Of a DNA stretch of 64,000 nt, positions 29,968 through 39,600 are shown one piece after another. Numbering within the stretch: position 1 is the first letter of the stretch; each line of letters opens with the position of its first letter. The notes under the pieces were generated by a model. It had not been told where the DNA came from. It searched no databases and saw only the letters and a program-made list of their open reading frames with translations. The DNA is taken from positions 1 through 64,000 of the forward strand of contig CAJQUW010002996.1 of assembly GCA_907163375.1 (NCBI GenBank), given 5' to 3'. The stretch is from Prostheceraeus crozeri. Taxonomy: Eukaryota > Platyhelminthes > Polycladida > Euryleptidae. The position numbers were made by a program, and so were the translations under genes.

Positions 29968-32175
29968 CAGTGGCGGATTCAAGGGGGGGGGGCCTACCCG
30001 GCCGTGGCCGGGGGTGTGATACTCAGAATACAAATGTCCATCAGTTAAGTTATTGTTCGATCTCTTTTTGATTTATCAATCAATGATGACTGATGAGAGA
30101 AACATGCAAGGAAATCTGATGACGTAAGGCATTTTCTGTCTTCATCAGATCATGGACTTCCAGATGATAAAAGAAATAAAATAAAAGCGAAGCTGTGTTT
30201 CAACAGTCTATAATGCTACTCCACCACCGTTCGTTGTTACTGTAAGTTTCAATCGATCAAGTTATTTTTGACAGTCGTGCATGCCGTGTGGAGTGGATGA
30301 GGATTGAAATAACTGATATCGTTTACAGCAGCGCTGGCCTCCACTTGCCAAGTCCAAGTCGGCCGTTTCTCATCCATCACTTTCATGTCCAGGTGCTATT
30401 ATCTAGAAGTCCATGATCAGACTTAACATTTCAACGCCGTCAGCGATGTACTATTGAATGGCGATTCGCTTGCACACGCGGAGGTTTCTTTGTTGGCAAT
30501 TGCAATGACTTGTAAATATTGTGTGCATATGCTTGCGAGACTGCGAACTGCTGATTCAGATGTAGATGATTAATGACTAAGAAGGAAACGCTATCCCTCT
30601 CTTATATTACATTTAGCTGCTTGTTGTTGACATACATCCAAGTCAAAGTCCACTGTGAACATGAGTGAGAGACCGCCAACGAAACGAAGGAAAATATCTG
30701 ATTTCTTTGAGTCTGTGAAGAAAACGGATGCTACTTCTACAAATCAAAATACTATGAGCACGTCATCGTATAATTTGTCATCTCAAAATCTCTCCTGTTA
30801 GTCCTCGTCATCTAAAATAGAAATACAAGGAGAGTCGAAAAATACATCCTCGTCTTATTCGACGTCATCACCCAAAACGCCAGAATTGAAGTCTCAAAGT
30901 TTCGAGGTCGACGGAAATGGAAATAGGAGAAAGCGACATTACTCGAGCATTACAACATCCTGGTGGACCAGTCCAAAAAATGAGCAAAGAGAGAAGTACA
31001 TATTTTCTGTTGCTTGCAGTATTCATTCCACAATAACTAAAGTTGATTTTATTGTTTCTCTAGTAATACTGAACTCAGTGATGACTGTAACCAAACGTCT
31101 CGCATGCGTATTACAATCTGCCTCAAATGACTTGATTTCCGCTCTACAACACGTCGACACAGTGATAGATTTACTCAAATCAAGAAGGAATGAAGAGTTC
31201 TTCTCTGAATTGTTCGAAAAGATTGACAAGCTGACAACAAGACCGATACAAACTCCGAGAACAGTTGGAACGCAGGTACATCGAACGAACGTACCATCCA
31301 CCACACCAATTGAATATTATCGCGAGGAATATATTACCCTTTTCTTGATGGACTGATTTCCCTACTACATGATCGTTATAGTGGTCATGCTGCTAGTGTG
31401 ATGCACCTCTCCAAGCTGCTTTCTAACAATGTAACTAATACTGCGTTTGAAGATATTCTTCCTGCTGTGGAATTGTATTTGAATATCTAAATGGAAACTT
31501 GGACGAATTGGAAGGGGAATTAAGACTTTAGTTGGAACATTAAGACTTTACTTAAAATCTTCGCCTTATGACCGGTTTCATCTGCAAGCGCCGAAAGGAC
31601 ATTTTCAGTCTTGAAACATTTGAAAAGTTATCTGCGATCTAAACATGTCAGAAGAGCGCTTAACTGGTCTGACATTAGCTTGCATTCATCGTGACATGGA
31701 CTGCGAAAAAAACCGTTGATGCCGTCGTACACTTATTTGCAAGAAAGCAAACAAGAATATCTATGTGACCCGACCCTTCACTTCTAAGACTGTAGTACGA
31801 ACTTTTCCTTCTTGACTCTATATTCACGATGTGTAGAAATTATAGGCGTTTCACGAATATACATGAGCGTTTCATATTAACATATTGTTGTGACGTTTTG
31901 CATAGGCTACTAACATTAAGTCTGTTGGCCTACATATATGAGAGAATTATATTTTATACAAATTGACTAAACCAAGTATTAATTATAACTATTTCTGCTT
32001 TCGGTTTTACATGTCTTAAAACGTACAGATTGATATCATTTCAATATTTTATTTTTCATTACTTTGTTGAATGACAGTATTTTCGAAACCCATGACTGTA
32101 AGTAAAAGCCCCCAGAACTTAAATTCAGGATCAGCCGCTGGGCCCCCCTGTGGTCGAATCCTGGATCCGCCACTG
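29968..32175 (+). mobile_element. Defective hAT transposon, copy 2 (same TSD)
   Basis: Same ends and same flanking CTTCCACG (29,960-29,967 and 32,176-32,183) as copy 1, 2,208 bp long. Identical position within the unit and an identical duplication show that it was copied with the unit rather than inserted independently. The transposase remnant starts at 30,661. Confidence 0.88.
30661..31765 (+). pseudogene. hAT transposase remnant, copy 2
   Basis: As in copy 1, from MSERPPTKRRK through FFSELFEKIDKL to the decayed C-terminus. It carries extra frameshifts: the long frame now ends at 31,356, whereas copy 1 stays open to 26,220. No catalytic middle region is present. Confidence 0.65.
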
Positions 32176-33966
32176 CTTCCACGCGTTGTCTCCCTTCACC
32201 CTCGTCTAATTATGTCCAAAAATTTGTATCAATTGAAAGGCTTTTTCAAATATAAGTTGTATCATTAAATAAATCGCTTCTATTCATTTGGAATGGAAAA
32301 TAACTTGAAAAACTTGATGTTGGACTTCGTTTAAATTGATAGTTGCACCGATCTACTCCAACAACCAACTAGCATAACATTGGACTATTCAAATGATACA
32401 ATGATTCGGAACATTCATTTCTGTTTCTACTTCAGCGAACGGCGAACATAAAATCCTTATTCTATTCAAATACTGCATTGATTTCTTTTGCTTTTTTATG
32501 GCTTGATTAGCACTGTGTATATTCCGTTATATTTCATAAATATATTTTGGTCACACGGCAGTCGTTTGAGTCACTTATTGGAGTGTTAATTTCAACATCC
32601 TTATAAAACCAACCAGATCACTTGATTATTTATTAGCAGTGGCCACTCGATTATTGCCACTTACTTGAAGCCCGCATTTATTGACTAACGCGAGTATTCT
32701 CCGTAACTTGTTCAGTGTCTTGACAGGAAGAATTTCATTGAGAAAACACAGATAACCTCCCTCTTTGTAGAAATTGCGTAATGAAACTTGTGAGACGGCC
32801 AACCTGTTTGATTGTAGACGAGGAAATTATTAGGTAAGAGAAACCTGGGTCTGGTCAATTGCAGAACATTATGGAGTCTGAAATGTAACATTTCGCAACG
32901 TGAAAAGGGAAATCTGGATTTTCATACTATTCATATAACTTGTCATCCAACGCTATAAAGAGATGATCAATTTGCATCGATGAAAGGATAACTAACCGAG
33001 ATTTTAGTTGTCGCACTGTGTGGTCACTTATTCCTTCTCGTGGAATAAGTTTCATTACGCAATTTCTACAAAGAGGTACGTTATCTGTGTTTTCTCAATG
33101 AAATTCTTTCTGTCAAGACACTGAACAAGTTAAGAAGAATACTCGCGTTGGTCAATAAATGTGGGCTTCAAGCAAGTGGCAATAATCGAGTGGCCACGCT
33201 AATAAATAATCAAGTGATCTGGTTGGTTTTATAAGGATGTTGAAATTAAACACTCAATAAGTGACTCAAACGACTGCCGTGTGACCCAAATATATTTATG
33301 AAATATAACTGAATATACACAGTGCTAATCAAGCCATAAAAAAGCAAAAGAAATCAATGCAGTATTTGAATAGAATAAGGATTTTATGTTCGCCGTTCGC
33401 TGAAGTAGAAACAGAAATGAATGTTCGAATCATTGTATCATTTGAATAGTCCAATGTTATGCTAGTTGGTTGTTGGAGTAGATCGGTGCAACTATCAATT
33501 TAAACGAAGTCCAAAATCAAGTTTTTCAAGTTATTTTCCATTCCAAATGAATAGAAGCGATTTATTTAATTGATACAACTTATATTTGAAAAAGCCTTTC
33601 AATTGATACAAATTTTTGGACATAATTAGACGAAGGTGAAGGGAGATAATGCGTGGAAGACAACACGTGTCTTAAAAGCATCATTTTCCAGCTCGATTCA
33701 TTAGACATTACGCAATTATTGATTTTCTGTGGTTCTGTTGCTCTTCTATCGTCGGTCTGTGACCATGTCAGGGATGCCCTAACAGAGAGTTTTCTCTTTT
33801 TCCACTTAGCACCGCATTACGCAATTTTAAAATGTTTGAGTGAGGAGAGACTATTGATGCAGAAACACTTTCGCCGTTAGTATTTCCCCAACTTTAACAA
33901 TGTAGTATGTATGAAAGTATGAAGATGCGTGCGCCTCTACAGTTGCGTTCTCGTGGAATAAGTTAG

Positions 33967-35301
33967 TTATTGCACAGTACACAAAGTCTCGCGCTTCGCG
34001 CTCGACTTAGCGTACTGTGCAATAACTATTACTTCCTTCACCTTTCTCTTATACCAATGCCCCTCACCAGCTAAAATCCGCCCTTCCCGCCACGCCATCC
34101 TATGACCTTCTTCCCAACAATGTTTCGCTATCTCAGAGGTAGTAATACTTGCTTTTTCAACATTTTTCTTGTGCTCTTTTGTTCTCACCTCCAGACCTCT
34201 TTTTGTCTCTCCGATGTAAACTTTGTCACAATCTGAGCATGGAATACTGTAAATTATCTCTTTCCTTTCTATTGCCTCCCTCTTTCTTATGAGTCCTTTC
34301 CCGATAGAACCGGAATTCTTCTCGAACACTTTTATCTTGTGCCTTCTCATAATGTTGTAAATTCTCTCAGACAAATTATTTTGGTATGGTAAACAGACTA
34401 CTCCTTCCCAATCATCATCTTTCACATCTACATGTATTTTCTCCTTCCTGACTGATCGAAGGCATCTCTCTATGAAACCCCTGCTGTAACCATTCTGCCG
34501 AAAAGCCCACTTCAGATGTTCAAATTCCTCCTCTCTATTGTCTCCGTCACATACCTTCATCGCTCGTCTTATCAAACCTTTCAAAACTCCCGACTTGACC
34601 CGTTCGCTGTGATTCGATCGTTCATTAATATATAAATCCGTGTGTGTTTTCTTTCTGTAGACCTTGGTAATAATTCTTTTTTCCTTTTTCTCTAGCTCTA
34701 CATCCAAGAATGCCAAACTCCCTGTATTCTCGTTTTCTGTTTCGTACGTGAATTTTATATCGGGATGAACCGAATTCATAAATTCCACCAACTCTTCTAT
34801 GTCTTCCCCATTGCCCTCCACTACATCCAAACAGTCATCTACGTAGCGAAGATGCTTCTTTGGTACGACCAGACCTAGTGACCTCGCATTCTCAAATATA
34901 GACTCCTCGAAGTCAGCCATAAACAGATCTGCCAACACTGGAGCAAGACAACTGCCGATGCTCAGACCCTTGACTTGCTGATAATTCTCTCCATTAAATT
35001 GGAAGAAAGAGGATTTCAAAATTTTCTCAAGCAAGTCCAGAATACTCTCTACTCCCCAACTGCATCTCTTCTGTAAAGTATCATCCGATCTCAGTCTCTT
35101 TTCTACACTCTTGATCGCTCTTTCAATCGGCACTGACGGATACATGGCTTTTACATCTAACGAAATCAAACGATCTGCTTCCTCAAGTTCCCATTCCTTC
35201 ACTTGCATGCACAGTGCCTCTGTATCCTTGACCCTGCTGACCACACCTTTCCTATAAACATTCAAAATCTCCACAAGCTTCTTAGAGAGCGGAGAAGTCA
35301 A
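33967..35301 (-). CDS. PLE reverse transcriptase with GIY-YIG endonuclease (interrupted at both ends)
   Basis: A 444-residue frame. The RT fingers/palm include ADRLISLDVKAMYPSVP (first Asp) and KGLSIGSCLAPVLADLFM, and the catalytic box LRYVDDCLDV is at 153-156. The GIY-YIG endonuclease follows at about 349-380: IYSIPCSDCDKVYIGETKRG, then the conserved R and EH residues (KEHKKNV). This RT plus GIY-YIG order defines endonuclease-positive Penelope-like elements, which prime cDNA at nicked target DNA. The 5' part is separated by the MITE, with FGLPKVHKEGTP visible just upstream (35,300-35,365) in a shifted frame. The last residues (from about IAQ to LCTVQ) are encoded by the array's hairpin, not by the PLE. 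Confidence 0.85.
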   Translation of the reverse strand: MTSPLSKKLVEILNVYRKGVVSRVKDTEALCMQVKEWELEEADRLISLDVKAMYPSVPIERAIKSVEKRLRSDDTLQKRCSWGVESILDLLEKILKSSFFQFNGENYQQVKGLSIGSCLAPVLADLFMADFEESIFENARSLGLVVPKKHLRYVDDCLDVVEGNGEDIEELVEFMNSVHPDIKFTYETENENTGSLAFLDVELEKKEKRIITKVYRKKTHTDLYINERSNHSERVKSGVLKGLIRRAMKVCDGDNREEEFEHLKWAFRQNGYSRGFIERCLRSVRKEKIHVDVKDDDWEGVVCLPYQNNLSERIYNIMRRHKIKVFEKNSGSIGKGLIRKREAIERKEIIYSIPCSDCDKVYIGETKRGLEVRTKEHKKNVEKASITTSEIAKHCWEEGHRMAWREGRILAGEGHWYKRKVKEVIVIAQYAKSSAKRETLCTVQ

Positions 35302-35368
35302 ACTTCCGGTCGTACTGCTGGTCGCATTGGAGTTCCTTCTTTGTGCACCTTAGGAAGGCCAAACATGT

Positions 35369-35376
35369 ATGGCAAG
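35369..35376 (+). repeat. 8-bp target-site duplication of the MITE (left copy)
   Basis: ATGGCAAG at 35,369-35,376 and again at 36,432-36,439 flanks the AT-rich insert and restores continuity of the interrupted PLE domain. Confidence 0.85.
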
Positions 35377-36431
35377 TAGTGATGAAAATTTTCCATGGAA
35401 AATTATGGAAAAAATTGGAAAATTTTGGAAAATATTGGAAAATTATGGAAAATTTTGGAAAATTTTGAAAGTTTTGATTTTTGTGATGCGCCATATAATT
35501 TGGACGCTTCCGCAGCCGAGGCAGGTACATACCAATAGAATGGGTCTAAAACTCTTGATTTCATCATTATTTCGATTAAAGCGATCGCAGCACTGCGAGT
35601 TCCGTCCGCGGATTTTTGAACATTCCTTTGCCACCAGTGGCTTGTGCTAATTTGTTAGCATTTTTGATTATCACACAGACACCGTTTGGGATAACGTGAA
35701 TCTTGCTTTAGAATAGAGGTATAATTTCATGCAATGTGAAAGATCTGGAGCAAAAATAATTTTGGAGTTTGCTTGTTAGCTTGAAAGTTAAGCTTTATTG
35801 TGCAGCCTTGATCATAGTGATACAAATTCTCCATATGTTGATGAATATGTGAAGAATAAGCACACAGTCCACGCAGCATTATACATGAGCGACCATATTG
35901 GAAGACTGTAAACTCTCATGAGATATTTGGAAACTAAAGATATCTGTGATGAGTAGAAGAATATCTATGACAGTTTCTAAGTTCTGGCATATTGTCCGAT
36001 CTTCGTTGAGGACAAACTGCATGCGCATCTTCCATTTCTACCTCATGGTTCAGATCTAGTTCCAAATCGATTTCAGATCTACTTAAATGAATTTCAGACA
36101 TTTCCAGATGAATTGTAGATTCTCCAGTTGAATTTAAGATCCTTTCAAAGTTGGGTTTCTGATAGATATCTGAAATTCAACTAGAGAAATCTGAAATCCA
36201 TCTAATATCTGAAATTCATTTGGGATGATCTGAAATAGACATGGAAAGGGTGCAGTTAGTTCCAAAAGGTAATGCAGGAATGATAGAGAAGTTTTCGGTC
36301 TTTGCATATTGCATAGTCTTTTCAAACGACTACAACAGGTCTCCAAAACAAAGGAAAAAATGTCAATCACCAAAAAAAAATTTCAAAATTTTCTGGAAAA
36401 TTTTCGGGAAAATTTTCCATTTGCATCACTA
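35377..36431. mobile_element. hAT-type MITE (TAGTGATG ends) inside the PLE
   Basis: 1,055 bp with ends TAGTGATGAAAATTTTCC and (reverse) TAGTGATGCAAATGGAAA, flanked by ATGGCAAG. An 8-bp duplication fits hAT. One end has many repeats of GGAAAATTNTGG-like units. The interior has a degenerate minisatellite of ATCTGAAAT blocks (about 36,040-36,240). It has no coding capacity. Relatives lie at 20,890, 38,712, 53,130 and 53,650. Confidence 0.85.
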
Positions 36432-37461
36432 ATGGCAAGGCATAGGTCGCCGGTAGAAGTCGCTTTATTTCCGAATCTTTTAACTCTCCCTTCGTACACA
36501 TGACTTTCAATTGCTCAATGATCTGTTTTCTATACTCTTTCCAAGGATCTTTCTTTCCAGTCACTCTTCTATAATTGTCGTCCCTTAAAATGTCTTCCAT
36601 CTTCGCTTGGTAATCAGATTCATTTAAGACCACGGTGACCTTTCCCTTGTCAGCATTAAGAATCCTGATCTCTTTGGCTTTAACAGACTTACGCAACCCC
36701 TTCAGAGCTTCCGACTCTTCTCTAGTCAGATTTCTTTCGATTTTTCTTTTGTCTCTCTTGATAGATCTCATCACCTCGTGGAGTATCTCTTCCTTTTCCG
36801 TATTGATTTTCCTGTAGGTAGTTCATCAGACCGGACCTAACTCCTGCTCATGATCTCATCTACTTCAGCTTTATTATTTTCTACTCAAAACCCCCTCAAA
36901 ACCCAGGTCTAACTCCAAAAACCCCTCTCTCTGTCACCGACAAGCCCCTTAGAACTCTCATCCACTACCAGACGACTTCTCCAACTGAGTTCCTGACTGT
37001 CCTTGACAACTTTTCCCCCTCCTTTCCACCCCTTCCTTCCTCTCTAGATTCCTTAACCGCTTACAGTGTAACTCCCTCCACCTGTTTTAGCAGTTCGATC
37101 ACAAGACGTCTGCAAAAAGTCGTAATTTCTCCATATCTTCAGTCGTGAATTTCAATTCCATGTCCAACTCCATCTTTCGCAAGTTTGTCCTCGAATTCTC
37201 CACCTCTGCTTTTAGTTGCTTCTTCTCCTCATTTAGCAAACGCATGCCGAAGTCGTGTTGTAGTCTCTCGCGATTCTTCACTTGTTTTGGCACCTGCACC
37301 CTCAACGTTGTAGGTATCAGTCCCTTACTTCGGCAATCTCCAAGGAATTGGAGTTTTTCTATCTTCTTTGTGACGCGTATATTCTCTTTCTCCCAAAGGC
37401 GAAACACATCTCGATGCCCCTGTCCGTATGCATTGTCTAAGTAATTGTTCAACGTGGTCAT
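36432..37461 (-). pseudogene. PLE N-terminal region
   Basis: The frame 37,099-37,461 starts MTTLNNYLDNAYGQGH and is a charged, coiled-coil-like domain (KKQLKAEVENSRTNLRKM). The frame 36,432-36,774 has SVKAKEIRILNADKGKVTVVL, the block that precedes the RT core in PLEs, then LLPATYALP just before the MITE. Frameshifts separate the two. The protein start overlaps the pLTR, as expected for PLEs. Confidence 0.7.
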
Positions 37462-37646
37462 ACTTAATCAATAAAATAGCACTAAGCTTCCGAACAGAAA
37501 CCACGTAATGTATATATCTTATCTCAAATGTGAAGAATAACACAATTGCCAGAAGATGCCTGTAAGACGCAGGTGAAAGGCCTTGCAAAATACTGTTGGT
37601 TTTTTATTACGTGGTTTCTGTTCGGAAACTTATGCTATTTTTATTG
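37449..37646 (-). repeat. PLE 5' terminal repeat with inverted partner
   Basis: TTCCGAACAGAAACCACGTA and its reverse complement lie about 130 bp apart, enclosing sequence that also appears in the 3' copy (21,830-21,990). This head-to-head arrangement at the 5' end is a known PLE configuration. Confidence 0.65.
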
Positions 37647-37699
37647 AATAGATTTTTGCAAGTTGACGTTACGGACGCTCGACTTTTTGGTGTTTACGT

Positions 37700-38700
37700 G
37701 TGATTTCTAAACATCCATTTTATATTCGACTCAGTCAAGATCTTCACATTCCATTTGAATCCATGTGTATTTAGGAAGCTCAGCACACGTTGTACTGTAA
37801 ATCTACAGTGTTGTAGGCCTACATGCACCCGAAGATCACAAAGTTTTGATAATGTTACACATCACACGTGTAGCTTTCCCAGTCTTCTTTGCTATCAATG
37901 CAAGATTGATGAGCCCACTCCTTACAGCGCAGACACTGAATCCATTTCTCTGCTGGTTGAGAGTTACTCCAGTAGTCCTCACATACGAGACATTGGACGG
38001 CAGGGCTTGTATCATTCCATAGCTGGCCCGATCAGTTGCTTCTTCAGTTGTCTGCGCAACTTTGTCTGTAAAGGAATATTAAACACAGTACGCACGCAAG
38101 CGTGTGCTACATACATGTTATTTTGCTTTGTCGCGGACATGTGATCTTCAGCTTGTGTGACCTGAGCAACTCACCCAAAACACGTCGTTTCTTTCTTGGA
38201 GACTTTGGCAAGGCGTCCTGAGCTCTCTTCACTGCCTTACCACGTGCCTGTGGGTGTTGCTGTAAGGATCATTCAGGCTGATCTATCGTTAAGATAGACC
38301 TTCTTCTTCATCCAATCTGTTTTCTTGTGTCGCTCACTTCTCCTTCATCCTGTGTTGTCTTGACATTTCACCTCCATTCGATTTGATTTTCTCCCTTGCA
38401 ATTCGCTTTCTCTCTCTTTCTTTACGTCGATGTTGCTCGTCGGCGCGTATAGAATCTCAGTATCGCTTTTGACGGATCGCTGCTTTGCTCTTATGACCAT
38501 CCATCGACGCAGTCAAGCAGAGTAATGATGGAGTTTGTATCGACTTGATTCTGTTGACTTCAAAGTTAGGCGAATCAAAGCCTGGGAATTTAGGTGACAT
38601 CGGTTACTTATTGTCTGTCATGCAGATCATCAGACGCGGCTAGTTGACTACTCGTAATTCAACGCTGCTGACAACAATGAAATCAAGCCGTCCTGCTCCA
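37700..38700. other. No gene recognised
   Basis: Short ORFs only (for example 37,755-38,144, Cys-rich without a clear pattern). CT-rich stretches lie near 38,330-38,430. I see no repeat family shared with the rest of the window, so this may be unique host DNA. Confidence 0.35.
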
Positions 38701-38711
38701 TCGACCATCGA

Positions 38712-39600
38712 TAGTGATGCAAATGGAAAATTTTCCAGAAAATTTTCCGGAAAATTTTCCAATTTTTTCAAAATTTTGAAATTTTTTTTTTCGGTGATTG
38801 ACGTTTTTGCCATTGTTTTGGAGACTTGTTGCAGTCGTTTGAAAAGACTATGTAATATTCAAAGACCGAAAACTTCTCTATCATCCCTGCATGTCAACTT
38901 TTGGAACCAACTGCACCCTCCATGTCTATTTCAGATCTTTCCAACTGAATATCAGACATTAAATGGATTTCAGATTTCTCTAATTGAATTTCAGATATCT
39001 GTCGGAAACTCAACTTTGAAAGGATCTTAGATTCAACTGGAGAATCTCCAATTCATCTGGAAAAGTCTGAAATTCATTTAAGTAGATCTGAAATCGATTG
39101 GGAAACTATCTGAACCATCTGGAAAATGGAATGTGTTAGTTTGTCCTCCACGAAGATATCGGACAATACGCCAGAAGTTAGAAGCTATCATATAGATATT
39201 CTTCCTAATCATCACAGATATCTTTAGTTTCCAAATATCTCAGAGTTATGAGTTTTATTATTTTCAAAATATGGTCGCGCATGTATAATGCTGAGGTGGA
39301 CAGTGTGTTGAGTTAATGCTCATAAAATGGAGACTTGTATCATTGCCACTGAATCAAGGTGATCGTAAAGCTTAAATTTAAGATAAAAAATAAATAAAGA
39401 GATTATTTTTGTCAGATCTTTCACAATGTCGAAATTATACCCTTTGGTAAAGGAAAAAAAATTACGTTGTACAAAAGATGTCTGTGTATAATATTAAAAA
39501 TGGCCAACAAATTGAGCAATGTGGCAATAGGAATGTGGACAATGCGGAGGGTTCGTATTGCTACGATTATTTAATCGAAATGATGAGATGAAATCTAGAT
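38712..39600. repeat. hAT-type MITE, truncated copy
   Basis: It starts TAGTGATGCAAATGGAAA and continues with the same interior as the copy at 35,377-36,431, in reverse order: ATCTGAAAT blocks (38,930-39,130), then CGAAGATATCGGACAATACG. The far terminus is missing. Confidence 0.7.

Larger units (their letters stand above)
22184..34034. repeat. Tandem array of 5,311-bp units (two full plus a partial third) inside the PLE
   Basis: The marker AGTGATCTGG falls at 22,591, 27,902 and 33,213, giving a constant period of 5,311. Repeated frames at 23,156/28,467 and 23,693/29,004 show the same offset. Units are nearly identical, apart from scattered single-base indels. Each unit is itself built of shorter modules in both orientations (for example, the CTTATTCCACGAGAAGGGAA block occurs inverted at 22,188 and 24,278) and contains a hAT insertion. 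No host gene lies inside. The outer ends fall within PLE coding sequence. Confidence 0.85.
21810..37646 (-). mobile_element. Penelope-like element, heavily interrupted
   Basis: A minus-strand PLE. The terminal repeat (pLTR) region at about 37,450-37,640 has inverted copies of CCGAACAGAAACCACGTAAT. The N-terminal domain follows (37,461-37,099, MTTLNNYLDNAYGQG), then LNADKGKVTVVL (36,774-36,432), the RT plus GIY-YIG frame (33,967-35,301) and the C-terminal remnant at about 22,105-22,183 (SFNNRWEISQAWKGLL, stop). The 3' pLTR copy at 21,810-22,000 ends with the start of the next repeat, as PLE tails do. Interruptions are a hAT-type MITE (35,377-36,431) and the tandem array (about 22,184-34,034). 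The flanking 16-bp duplications support one insertion. It is inactive as it stands. Confidence 0.8.

Noticed and set aside
37145..37444. Plus-strand ORF near the PLE 5' end
   Set aside because: Antisense of the PLE N-terminal domain, Phe/Ser-rich as expected.
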